Shown: positions 8,059 to 16,226 of the stretch, piece after piece
Numbering within the stretch: the first letter of the stretch is position 1
Layout: each line of letters starts with the position of its first letter
Origin: Clostridiaceae bacterium Marseille-Q3526
GTDB taxonomy: Bacteria > Bacillota > Clostridia > Lachnospirales > Lachnospiraceae
DNA length: 64,000 bases
Assembly: GCA_018223375.1 (NCBI GenBank)
Contig: JAGTTS010000004.1
Span: 186,001 to 250,000 of the forward strand
Direction of reading: 5' to 3'
Program-made: the position numbers and the translations under genes
Notes under the pieces: model-generated
Databases searched by the model: none
What the model was told of the DNA's origin: nothing
The model's input: only the letters and a program-made list of their open reading frames with translations

Positions 8059-9156
8059 TTATACGTTGAAGCGGAAGAGAACCACATCCCCGTCCTTTAC
8101 CACGTATTCCTTGCCCTCCATGCGGACCAGGCCTTTTTCCTTGGCGGCTGTGTAGGTTCCGCAGTCTAAGAGATCCTGATAATTGACAACCTCGGCCTTG
8201 ATAAAGCCTCTCTCAAAGTCAGAGTGGATTTTTCCTGCTGCCTGAGGAGCCTTGGTGCCTACCTTGATGGTCCATGCCCTTGTCTCGGTCTCTCCAGCTG
8301 TCAGGTAGCTGATAAGGCCTAACAGGCGGTAGCTGGCTGCGATCAGCTTGTCGAGTCCTGATTCAGTCAATCCCAGATCCTCTAAGAACATCTTCTTCTC
8401 GTCGTCGTCCAGCTCTGCGATCTCCTGCTCAATCTGAGCGCAGATGACGAATACCTCGCTGCCGTTCTCAGCGGCGAAATTTCTCACTGCCTGCACGTAC
8501 TCGTTGGACGCTCCGTCGTCAGATAAATCATCCTCTGCTACATTGGCTGCGAAGATAACAGGCTTCCAGGTGAGAAGGTTTAAAGTGGCGATAAATGCCA
8601 GCTCGTCCTCATCCTCTGTCTCGTAGCTTCTGGCTAACTTGCCTTCCTCCAGATGGGCGTACATGGCTTTTAAGATCTCAAGCTCTTTTGTAAGAGCCTT
8701 ATTTCCCATAGCGCTCTTAGTGGTCTTGGCAATGCGGCGCTCCAGAATCTCCATGTCGGAGAAGATAAGCTCCAGGTCAATGGTCTCAATGTCGCGGAGA
8801 GGATTTACGCTTCCGTCTACATGAACGACATTGGGATCCTCAAAGCAGCGGACTACATGGACAATGGCGTCCACCTCGCGGATATTGGACAGGAACTGGT
8901 TTCCAAGGCCCTCTCCCTTGGACGCGCCCTTTACCAGTCCGGCGATGTCTACGAATTCGATGACAGCCGGCGTAATCTTGGCAGAGTTGTAGAGCGCAGC
9001 CAGCTTCTGAAGTCTCTCGTCCGGTACGGGAACTACGCCCACGTTGGGATCGATGGTACAGAAGGGGTAGTTGGCGGACTCTGCTCCGGCCTTGGTCAGA
9101 GAGTTAAACAGGGTACTTTTTCCTACATTGGGTAAACCCACAATTCCTAATTTCAT
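8059..9156 (-). CDS. ychF: Ribosome-binding ATPase YchF (Obg family)
   Basis: 365 aa. N-terminal P-loop GLPNVGKSTLFNS, DIAGLVKGASKGEGLGN switch II region, a coiled-coil insert, and a C-terminal TGS domain (GTYTAAKEKGLVRMEGKEYVVKDGDVV). In YchF the G4 motif is altered so that ATP is preferred over GTP (family knowledge). It binds the ribosome and is linked to oxidative stress. It starts at ATG 9156 with a GGAAGGA-type ribosome site and is transcribed away from the Na+ symporter gene. Confidence 0.95.
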   Translation of the reverse strand: MKLGIVGLPNVGKSTLFNSLTKAGAESANYPFCTIDPNVGVVPVPDERLQKLAALYNSAKITPAVIEFVDIAGLVKGASKGEGLGNQFLSNIREVDAIVHVVRCFEDPNVVHVDGSVNPLRDIETIDLELIFSDMEILERRIAKTTKSAMGNKALTKELEILKAMYAHLEEGKLARSYETEDEDELAFIATLNLLTWKPVIFAANVAEDDLSDDGASNEYVQAVRNFAAENGSEVFVICAQIEQEIAELDDDEKKMFLEDLGLTESGLDKLIAASYRLLGLISYLTAGETETRAWTIKVGTKAPQAAGKIHSDFERGFIKAEVVNYQDLLDCGTYTAAKEKGLVRMEGKEYVVKDGDVVLFRFNV

Positions 9157-9260
9157 AGTATTTATCCTTCCTTCAGCTTAACGTCAGCACACAGGAGGCG
9201 TTCTGCCTTTCCTGCGAAGATGCTGTGTGATGCCATGTAATAAGGATATCATAGAATAAA

Positions 9261-9310
9261 GGGAAAGAAAAGAGAAAATGTTTGCTTTTCTTTTCCCAAT
9301 ATATTAAGAT
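9261..9310 (+). promoter_or_regulatory. Hairpin and weak promoter before the Na+ symporter gene
   Basis: GGGAAAGAAAAG (9261-9272) and CTTTTCTTTTCCC (9285-9297) form a stem with one bulge. TTGCTT (9282-9287), 17 bases, TAAGAT (9305-9310) is a possible promoter overlapping the right arm. If both are real, the dyad could be an operator. The rest of the ychF-symporter gap shows nothing clear. Confidence 0.35.
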
Positions 9311-9385
9311 AAGAGATCGAGGTATTGTAGACTGCCGCGGTCGATTTAATGATTTAAAGCGGAGTAGCAAAGGAGGAAATTTTAG

Positions 9386-10720
9386 ATGAGTCACAAAAAC
9401 GGAAGCTTCAGCAGCTCGCTGGGCTTTGTACTGGCCTGCGTTGGCTCGGCGGTGGGCCTGGGAAATATCTGGATGTTCCCATACCGTCTTGGGCAATACG
9501 GAGGTGCGGCATTTTTGGTGCCATACATTTTTTTTATTGTGCTGTTTGGCCTGACAGGGCTGTCAGCCGAGTTTGCCATTGGAAGAAGAGCCAGAACAGG
9601 AACGCTTGGCTCCTACGAGCTGTGCTGGGGAGGGGACGATAAGGACGCTCCGGCCTGGAAAAAAGGAATTGGGCGGATCATTGGCTGGATTCCGTTAATC
9701 GGATCGTTAGGAATCGCCATCGGCTATTCCATTATCATCGGCTGGGTGCTCCGCTCTCTGGGAGGTTCTCTGACGGGAACGATTCTGAGTACCGATTCAG
9801 CAGAATATTTTTCCCAGGCCACAGGAAGCTTTGGAAGCCTTCCATGGCATCTGGCAGTTGTGCTGATTACAGTGGCGATCCTGCTGACCGGTTCAGTGGC
9901 TCAGATTGAGAAGGCCAACCGGATTATGATGCCGGTATTCTTCATCCTGTTTGCCGCTCTGGCGGTGAGAGTCGGCTTTCTGGATGGAGCGGAGGGCGGC
10001 TACAGCTTTCTGTTTGTCCCCAAATGGGAGCAGTTAAAAAATGTGGATACCTGGGTAATGGCTATGGGACAGGCCTTTTTCTCTCTTTCCATCACAGGAT
10101 CCGGCATGATTGTCTATGGCTCCTATTTAAATAAGAACGCCGATATTATCGGCGCTTCCATGCGGACGGCAGTGTTCGACACCATCGCGGCTCTTCTTTC
10201 CGCTCTGGCTATTATGCCTGCAGTGTTCGCCTTCGGCATCGAGCCTGGTTCCGGTCCGGCCTTAATGTTTATCACGATTCCAAAGATTTTTTCCCAGATG
10301 CCCATGGGACAGGTTTTTTCAGTGATTTTCTTCCTGTCTGTCGTGTTCGCTGGAATTACGTCCCTGATTAACATGTTCGAGGCGGTGATTGAGAGCTGGC
10401 AGCACCGGTTCCAGATTCCGCGCCGTCTGGCTGTGGCTCTGTGCGGAGCCATCTGTCTGGGCGTAGGCATTTTCCTGGAGCCGGAACCGTTTGTGGGAAA
10501 ATGGATGGACTTTATCACCATTATCGTGGTGCCCTTTGGAGCGGTTCTGGGAGCCGTTTCCGTCTACTATGTATTCGGATATAAGAAAATCAAGGAGGAG
10601 CTGTCTGAGGGAAGAAAGGCTGCGGTTCCGGCCTGGTTCGGCGCTCTGGCTAAGTATCTTTACGTCCCGCTCACCATCGCAGTGTTCATTCTGGGAATTG
10701 CCTACAAGGGAATTGGCTAA
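9386..10720 (+). CDS. Sodium-dependent transporter, neurotransmitter:sodium symporter (NSS) family
   Basis: 444 aa with about 11-12 membrane helices. The family signature GSAVGLGNIWMFPYRLGQYGG in helix 1 (residues about 17-37) includes the unwound Na+/substrate-binding segment. Bacterial NSS proteins import amino acids with Na+ (family knowledge); the substrate here cannot be read. ATG 9386 follows AAAGGAGG. Monocistronic, divergent from ychF. Confidence 0.9.
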   Translation: MSHKNGSFSSSLGFVLACVGSAVGLGNIWMFPYRLGQYGGAAFLVPYIFFIVLFGLTGLSAEFAIGRRARTGTLGSYELCWGGDDKDAPAWKKGIGRIIGWIPLIGSLGIAIGYSIIIGWVLRSLGGSLTGTILSTDSAEYFSQATGSFGSLPWHLAVVLITVAILLTGSVAQIEKANRIMMPVFFILFAALAVRVGFLDGAEGGYSFLFVPKWEQLKNVDTWVMAMGQAFFSLSITGSGMIVYGSYLNKNADIIGASMRTAVFDTIAALLSALAIMPAVFAFGIEPGSGPALMFITIPKIFSQMPMGQVFSVIFFLSVVFAGITSLINMFEAVIESWQHRFQIPRRLAVALCGAICLGVGIFLEPEPFVGKWMDFITIIVVPFGAVLGAVSVYYVFGYKKIKEELSEGRKAAVPAWFGALAKYLYVPLTIAVFILGIAYKGIG

Positions 10721-10770
10721 AAGATGGAATTTCGTGTCGAAAAAGAGAGCAGAATGTCGAGAGAATGTGT

Positions 10771-10799
10771 TTGATTTTTGTTGAAACGTGACTTAAAAT
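10771..10799 (+). promoter_or_regulatory. Promoter of lgt
   Basis: TTGATT (10771-10776), 17-base spacer, TAAAAT (10794-10799), 27 bases before the lgt start and its AAAGGAG ribosome site. Confidence 0.55.
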
Positions 10800-10826
10800 A
10801 AAAGTTACATCGAAAGGAGAGCTTAT

Positions 10827-11702
10827 ATGACAGAAGGCGCAGATGTAAGCTTTGTGCATCTTGGTATAACCATTGAGCATCTGAGGAACAGTATCTCCAT
10901 AGGAGGCTTTGAGATTGCTTTCTATGGGATTATCATTGGAATCGGAATGCTGGCCGGACTCTATATGGCGCAGAAAGACGCCCGCAGAAGAGGGCAGGAT
11001 CCGGAGCTTTATCTGGATTTTGCGCTGTATGCGATTATTTTTTCCATCATAGGAGCCAGACTTTACTATGTCATTTTTGACTGGGAGCTTTATAAGGACA
11101 ACCCTATTGAGATTTTCAACCTGCGGGGCGGCGGGCTGGCCATCTACGGCGGAATCATCGGCGCAGTCCTGACTCTGATGGTGTTTACAAAAGTCCGGAA
11201 GGTTTCGTTTTTCTCGATGGCAGACACCGGGTGCATCGGACTGATTACAGGCCAGATTATCGGACGCTGGGGAAACTTCTTTAACTGCGAGGCGTTTGGA
11301 GGCTATACGGACAGCCTGCTGGCCATGAGACTTAAGATGTCCCTGGTGAATCCTTCCATGATTTCCCAGGAGCTGTTAGACCACAGAATTGTGGAAAACG
11401 GAGTGGAGTATATTCAGGTTCATCCGACGTTTCTCTATGAATCAGTCTGGAACCTGGGAGTGCTCGCCTTTCTTCTGTGGTACCGCAAAAGAAAAAAATT
11501 TGATGGAGAAATCCTGTGGATGTATCTTTTGGGATATGGACTTGGCCGCGCGTGGATCGAAGGACTGAGAACGGATCAGCTTTTATTTTTCGGCACAGGA
11601 ATTCCGGTATCCCAGGCTCTGTCCATGGTTTTAGTGGCTGCAGCATCAGCCGTCATCATCTGGAAACGATCAAAGTTAAAAACAGGGATCAAAGGAGAAT
11701 AG
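10827..11702 (+). CDS. lgt: Phosphatidylglycerol--prolipoprotein diacylglyceryl transferase
   Basis: 291 aa integral membrane enzyme with about seven helices. It carries the Lgt signature GRWGNFFNCEAFGG (around residue 148) and GGGLAIYGGIIGA. It attaches diacylglycerol to the lipobox cysteine of prolipoproteins, the first step in lipoprotein maturation. At least four lipoproteins in this window (33.1, 44.3, 53.6 and 58.5 kb) would be its substrates. It is followed after two bases by a Spo0E-like gene and likely shares its transcript. Confidence 0.95.
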   Translation: MTEGADVSFVHLGITIEHLRNSISIGGFEIAFYGIIIGIGMLAGLYMAQKDARRRGQDPELYLDFALYAIIFSIIGARLYYVIFDWELYKDNPIEIFNLRGGGLAIYGGIIGAVLTLMVFTKVRKVSFFSMADTGCIGLITGQIIGRWGNFFNCEAFGGYTDSLLAMRLKMSLVNPSMISQELLDHRIVENGVEYIQVHPTFLYESVWNLGVLAFLLWYRKRKKFDGEILWMYLLGYGLGRAWIEGLRTDQLLFFGTGIPVSQALSMVLVAAASAVIIWKRSKLKTGIKGE

Positions 11703-11704
11703 CG

Positions 11705-11860
11705 ATGGCAAATGCGAAAGAAGAGTTAGTGGAGCAAATTGAGAAAATTCGCAAAAAGATGGATCAGTGCATTGAACAGCGGGAGGAATACAGAAAGATT
11801 TACCGCTACAGCGTAGAGCTGGATCAGCTGCTGAATCAGTATATTGTAGCAGGATATTAA
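11705..11860 (+). CDS. Spo0E-family aspartyl-phosphate phosphatase (small)
   Basis: 51 aa starting at ATG 11705 with AAAGGAG upstream. The sequence is a helical hairpin with the Spo0E motif SVELDQLLNQY near its C terminus, matching the S-x-x-L-D-x-L-I-x-x-Y family pattern; the Asp in this motif is the catalytic residue. Spo0E proteins dephosphorylate Spo0A~P and delay sporulation (family knowledge). It lies 2 bases after lgt and ends at a terminator. Another helical Spo0E-like role (for example binding a different response regulator) cannot be excluded. Confidence 0.8.
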   Translation: MANAKEELVEQIEKIRKKMDQCIEQREEYRKIYRYSVELDQLLNQYIVAGY

Positions 11861-11864
11861 CGCG

Positions 11865-11897
11865 CAGGCGCTGCCGATATGGCGGCGCCTGTTTTTT
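11865..11897 (+). terminator. Terminator after lgt-spo0E-like operon
   Basis: CAGGCGC (11865-11871) plus GCC pairs with GGC plus GCGCCTG (11885-11891), followed by TTTTTTG. A strong Rho-independent terminator isolating the dcw cluster. Confidence 0.85.
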
Positions 11898-11965
11898 GTT
11901 TGTACAGAAAACGCCTCAGGGCAGTTTTGCAGGTTTTAATTTACATAATTTTTTTGAAAAATGCC

Positions 11966-11994
11966 TTGCTATTTTTCTGCGTATGTACTAGTAT
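11966..11994 (+). promoter_or_regulatory. Promoter of the mraZ division cluster
   Basis: TTGCTA (11966-11971), 17-base spacer, TAGTAT (11989-11994), directly upstream of the MraZ-type repeats. An overlapping TATTAT at 11992 is an alternative -10 box. Confidence 0.5.
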
Positions 11995-12002
11995 TATAAC
12001 AT

Positions 12003-12029
12003 AAAGTGGTAGAAAGTGGCGGAAAGTGG
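12003..12029 (+). promoter_or_regulatory. MraZ operator: three AAAGTGG repeats at 10-base period
   Basis: AAAGTGG occurs at 12003-12009, 12013-12019 and 12023-12029, exactly one helical turn apart, just after the -10 box and 53 bases before mraZ. MraZ represses its own operon by binding short GTGG/TGGG-type direct repeats at this spacing in other bacteria (established knowledge), so autoregulation here is a firm inference. Confidence 0.85.
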
Positions 12030-12081
12030 GGCTGTGTGGAGTTCCGCAGAAGCCAGGCGGCGTCAGCCTGCAGGTGGTTCT

Positions 12082-12507
12082 ATGTTTAAGGGAGAGTACA
12101 GCCATACAATTGATGGGAAGGGGCGTCTGATTGTGCCCTCGAAGTTCAGAGAACAGCTGGGAGATGAGTTTGTCGTGACAAAGGGACTCGATGGCTGTTT
12201 ATTTGTGTATGGCAATGCCGAGTGGGCTGCCTTTGAGGAGAAGCTGAGAGCCCTGCCGCTGACGAACCAGAATGCCAGAAAATTTACACGTTTCTTCCTG
12301 GCGGGCGCTTCGGACTGCGAGGTGGACAGGCAGGGGAGAGTTCTGATACCGGCCGTTTTGAGAAATTTCGCCCATCTTGAGAGGGAAGTAGTGCTGGCGG
12401 GAGTGGGAAGCAGAATTGAGATATGGAACCGGCAGCTCTGGGAAGAGAAGAATGTCTATGATGACATGGAAGATATTGCCGAGAATATGGAGGGACTTGG
12501 GATATGA
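12082..12507 (+). CDS. mraZ: Transcriptional regulator MraZ
   Basis: 141 aa, two SpoVT/AbrB-like swapped-hairpin domains (GEYSHTIDGKGRLIVPSKFR near the start; CEVDRQGRVLIPAVLR near residue 78). It represses the dcw operon through the upstream direct repeats. The frame is open further upstream, but ATG 12082 starts at the conserved MFKGEY and follows GGTGG, so it is chosen. It overlaps rsmH by four bases (ATGA). Confidence 0.93.
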   Translation: MFKGEYSHTIDGKGRLIVPSKFREQLGDEFVVTKGLDGCLFVYGNAEWAAFEEKLRALPLTNQNARKFTRFFLAGASDCEVDRQGRVLIPAVLRNFAHLEREVVLAGVGSRIEIWNRQLWEEKNVYDDMEDIAENMEGLGI

Positions 12508-13448
12508 CATTTTCACACACATCGGTCCTCCTGTACGAGACGGTGGACAGCCTGAATATCAGGCCTGACGGCATTTATGTGGACGGCACTCTCGGAGGAG
12601 GAGGCCATGCCTCTCTGGTGCTGAACCGGCTGGGAGAACAGGGGAGGCTGATTGGCCTTGACCAGGACGCGGATGCCATTGCGGCAGCCGGGGAGAGACT
12701 GAAAGAATACGGAGACCGGGTTACTGTGATCCGGACGAATTACGAGAATATAAAGGACGCTTTAGCGTCCCAGGGGATATCGGGAGCAGATGGAATCTAC
12801 CTGGATCTGGGAGTTTCCTCCTATCAGCTTGACACGGCTGACAGAGGCTTTACCTACCGGGAGGACGACGCGCCTCTCGATATGCGGATGGATCAGAGAA
12901 ATACTCAGACTGCGAAGGATATTGTGAACGGCTACAGCGAGATGGAGCTGTACCGCATCATCAGAGATTACGGTGAAGACCGCTTTGCCAAGAATATTGC
13001 AAAGCATATTGTGAAAGCCAGACAGAAAAAAGAGATCGAGACGGCCGGCGAGCTGACGGAGATCATTAAGGCGGCGATTCCCGCCAAGGTGAGAGCCACC
13101 GGAGGCCATCCGTCCAAGCGGACGTTTCAGGCCATCCGGATTGAACTGAACCGCGAGCTTCAGGTGCTGGAGCAGTCCATCGATACGATGATCGATCTGC
13201 TGAATCCAGGCGGCCGCCTGTCGATTATCACGTTCCATTCTCTGGAGGATCGAATTGTAAAGAACAAGTTCAGGGAAAATGAAAATCCCTGCATCTGTCC
13301 ACCGGAGTTTCCGGTGTGCATGTGCGGCAGAAAGAGCAAAGGGCGGGTAGTGACGAGAAAGCCTGTGCTGCCCTCGGAGGAGGAGCTGGCCGCTAATAAG
13401 AGATCAAAGAGCGCCAAGCTGAGAGTATTTGAAAAGGCAGGAGCATAG
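12504..13448 (+). CDS. rsmH: 16S rRNA (cytosine-1402-N4)-methyltransferase RsmH
   Basis: 314 aa. SAM-binding motif VDGTLGGGGHASLVL near residue 28 and the DLGVSSYQLD segment near residue 98 are typical of RsmH/MraW. It methylates C1402 in the decoding centre. Start overlaps the mraZ stop (ATGA), showing translational coupling. Usual dcw position. Confidence 0.95.
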   Translation: MTFSHTSVLLYETVDSLNIRPDGIYVDGTLGGGGHASLVLNRLGEQGRLIGLDQDADAIAAAGERLKEYGDRVTVIRTNYENIKDALASQGISGADGIYLDLGVSSYQLDTADRGFTYREDDAPLDMRMDQRNTQTAKDIVNGYSEMELYRIIRDYGEDRFAKNIAKHIVKARQKKEIETAGELTEIIKAAIPAKVRATGGHPSKRTFQAIRIELNRELQVLEQSIDTMIDLLNPGGRLSIITFHSLEDRIVKNKFRENENPCICPPEFPVCMCGRKSKGRVVTRKPVLPSEEELAANKRSKSAKLRVFEKAGA

Positions 13449-13499
13449 CGGCGCAGACAGCGCTGCAGGAGATGCCCTGCAAAAAGAGGAGGAGGACCT

Positions 13500-13997
13500 A
13501 TGGCTGCAAAAAGGCATCGAGTATATGATACATATACGGATGGGAATACAGTTAGAAAAGTAAAGCAGGCCGGGAAGGGCCGGTCTGGCAGCCGCGAGGC
13601 AGCGCAGAGGAAGAAGCAGGCTGAGGATCATCTCAGGCGCAGCCATATTGTAAGGAGAAACAGGGAGAAGGCCCTGCAGATGGACGCGCCCTACGTGATG
13701 GCGCTGACTCTGGCAGCGATAATTACCCTCGCTATCTGTATGCAGTATCTGGCTCTCCGATCTTCCATTACCTCCCGTCTGGGAAATATTGAGAAGCTGG
13801 AACGTGAGGTGGAGGCGCTGCGGGCCGAGAATGATGCGCTGGAGACGAGCATCAATACCTACGTGGATCTGGATTACATTTACGACGTTGCTACAAAGGA
13901 ACTGGGGATGGTTTATGCGAATAAGGATCAGATTCTTTTGTATGATAAAACAGAAAGCGAGTATGTAAGACAGTATGAAGATGTCCCAGAGCACTAA
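13500..13997 (+). CDS. ftsL: Cell division protein FtsL-like (septum initiator)
   Basis: 165 aa. Basic cytoplasmic N terminus rich in Arg/Lys (about 1-60), one membrane helix (about 63-85), then a leucine-heptad coiled coil (IEKLEREVEALRAENDALE). This bitopic layout and the rsmH-ftsI position identify an FtsL/DivIC-type protein of the divisome FtsQLB complex. The longer basic N terminus than in B. subtilis is notable but common in Clostridia (recalled). Its stop lies 23 bases inside the next gene. AGGAGGA ribosome site precedes the ATG. Confidence 0.8.
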   Translation: MAAKRHRVYDTYTDGNTVRKVKQAGKGRSGSREAAQRKKQAEDHLRRSHIVRRNREKALQMDAPYVMALTLAAIITLAICMQYLALRSSITSRLGNIEKLEREVEALRAENDALETSINTYVDLDYIYDVATKELGMVYANKDQILLYDKTESEYVRQYEDVPEH

Positions 13998-16164
13998 TAA
14001 TAAGCAGCCATTCAGAAAATACATGCAGGAAAAGCTGGCCATTACCGTCTTGGTGATGATGCTGGCTTTAATTGCTCTTACCGTGATTCTCTATACCATG
14101 GTGCAGAACAAGAACGAGGACTATACGCAGGTGGTTTTATCCCACCAGGATTACGACAGCAGGACGATTCCCTACCGGAGGGGAGACATTGTGGATCGGA
14201 ACGGATCCTACCTGGCCACCAGCGAGAAGGTGTACACTCTGATTCTCGATCCGAAGCAGATGTACGAGGATGAGAAAAAGGAGTGCGTGGAGCCTACCAT
14301 TGCGCTGCTCACAGAGCTGTTCGGCTTTGACGCGGAGGATCTGCGGAGCACGATCACGGGAAAGAAGGACAGCTCCTATATCCGGTATAAAAAACAGATG
14401 ACCTTTGAGGAAAAGGAACAATTTGAGACCGAGTCCAAGGCCAGAAACGAGGCCTTCACGAAGAACAGCGAGCAGAAAAAAATTCTGGGCGTCTGGTTTG
14501 AGGACGAGTACAGGAGAGTGTATCCCAACGGATCCACTGCCTGCAATGTCATCGGTTTCGCCCAGAAGGACGGAAGCGCCGGTTCCGGAGGAATCGAGCA
14601 GTATTATAACAGCTCCCTGGTGGGAAATAACGGCAGAGAGTACGGCTACCTGACATCGGATTCCAACCTGGAGCGCGTGATTAAACCGGCCCAGAATGGA
14701 AATACGGTTGTTTCCACAATTGATCTGAATATTCAGAAAATATGTGAAAAATACATTGACGAGTGGCAGGCTGGCATCGGAAGCAACGTGGCGGCGGCTA
14801 TTGTCATGGATCCGAAGACAGGAGAGATCCTGGCCATGGATACCAGCACCCGGTACGATCTGAACAACCCGTACGATCTGAGCGGCTACTACAGCCAGGA
14901 AGAGATTAACGCCATGGACGATAAGGCCAAATCGGAGGCATGGTACAAGATGTGGCGTAATTTCTGCGTCAACGATACGTACGAGCCAGGTTCTCCCCAG
15001 AAGGCCTTTACGGTAGCAGGAGCCATGGAGGAGAATATTATCAACGGCAGCGAGACGTTCCAGTGCAACGGTTTTCTGTCTATCGGAGGCCACGATATCC
15101 ACTGCGTTTCCAGAATCGTGGGCCACGGTCCTACTACCGTGATGCAGGGACTGATGAAGTCCTGCAACGTAGTTATGATGAATATTTCCAGGATGGAGGG
15201 CGTGGATATTTTCGCCAAGTACCAGAGCATTTTCGGCTTTGGACAGAAGACAGGCATCGACCTGCCGGGAGAGGCAGACGCGGCCAGCCTGATCTACACG
15301 GCGGAAAATATGAAATCCGCGGATCTGGCCACCAACTCCTTCGGCCAGAACTATAACTGCACCATGATTCAGATGGCGGCGGCCTACGCTTCCATGATCA
15401 ACGGAGGCTCTTACTACCAGCCTCATGTGGTAAAACAGATTTTAAATGAGCAGGGCTCTGTGGTGGATAAAAAAGAGCCGCTTCTGGTGCGGGAGACTAT
15501 TTCCAAGGAGACTTCCGACTACATCAACGAGGCTCTTTACCAGACGGTATCAGGAGAGGGCGGAACAGCGGGAGCTGCCGCCGTAGAGGGCTACGAGATT
15601 GCGGGAAAGACGGGAACAGCCGAGAAATATCCGCGTTCAGCCAACAACTACCTGGTATCCTTTATCGGATACGCTCCGGCCCACGATCCCCAGGTGCTGT
15701 GCTATGTGGTGATTGATACGCCGCATCTGGAGGGAAAGGAGCAGGCCCACTCCACTTTTGCCAGCGAGATTTTCAGCAAGATTATGGCGGAGGTCCTTCC
15801 TTATATGAACGTATTCCCGGATGGGGAGACAGCGCCGGCGGATCAGGAGATGGCAGATCTTCCGGAGGGAATCACCAGCCAGAACAACGGGGAGACGGAG
15901 GCGCCCTCTGAAGCTCCGACCAATGAAAACGGCGAGACCTATCCTGTATACGATGAAGAATTTATCGAGGAGGGAGTCCAGTATCCGGAGCTGATGCCGG
16001 GGGATCCGTCTGCAGAGTCTGCTCCCCCAGAAGGGCAGACAGCAGCGCCGTCCCAGGGAAGCACAGAGGCGCCGTCCCAGGCTCCTGCGGCAGAAAGCTC
16101 TGCCAGCGGGAATGGCGGCGGAGCAGAAAAGCCTTCAGAGGCGAAAGCGGATACGAATACATAA
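13975..16164 (+). CDS. Penicillin-binding protein 2-type transpeptidase (FtsI-like)
   Basis: 729 aa class B PBP. One N-terminal membrane anchor (about 20-43), dimerisation domain (GDIVDRNGSYLATS), then the transpeptidase with active-site SxxK (EPGSPQK), SxN (SCN) and KTG (GKTGTAEK) all present. It makes septal peptidoglycan crosslinks with FtsW. The C-terminal ~120 residues are a low-complexity Glu/Pro/Ser/Ala tail (EAPSEAPTNENGE and repeats of APSQ), probably a flexible cell-wall linker. ATG 13975 overlaps ftsL; ATG 13981 is an alternative. Confidence 0.88.
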   Translation: MKMSQSTNNKQPFRKYMQEKLAITVLVMMLALIALTVILYTMVQNKNEDYTQVVLSHQDYDSRTIPYRRGDIVDRNGSYLATSEKVYTLILDPKQMYEDEKKECVEPTIALLTELFGFDAEDLRSTITGKKDSSYIRYKKQMTFEEKEQFETESKARNEAFTKNSEQKKILGVWFEDEYRRVYPNGSTACNVIGFAQKDGSAGSGGIEQYYNSSLVGNNGREYGYLTSDSNLERVIKPAQNGNTVVSTIDLNIQKICEKYIDEWQAGIGSNVAAAIVMDPKTGEILAMDTSTRYDLNNPYDLSGYYSQEEINAMDDKAKSEAWYKMWRNFCVNDTYEPGSPQKAFTVAGAMEENIINGSETFQCNGFLSIGGHDIHCVSRIVGHGPTTVMQGLMKSCNVVMMNISRMEGVDIFAKYQSIFGFGQKTGIDLPGEADAASLIYTAENMKSADLATNSFGQNYNCTMIQMAAAYASMINGGSYYQPHVVKQILNEQGSVVDKKEPLLVRETISKETSDYINEALYQTVSGEGGTAGAAAVEGYEIAGKTGTAEKYPRSANNYLVSFIGYAPAHDPQVLCYVVIDTPHLEGKEQAHSTFASEIFSKIMAEVLPYMNVFPDGETAPADQEMADLPEGITSQNNGETEAPSEAPTNENGETYPVYDEEFIEEGVQYPELMPGDPSAESAPPEGQTAAPSQGSTEAPSQAPAAESSASGNGGGAEKPSEAKADTNT

Positions 16165-16226
16165 AATGTGTTTTCGGCAATATACTGTATCAATCGGGAC
16201 AGCGTTCTACGCAGGAGAGACACAGT

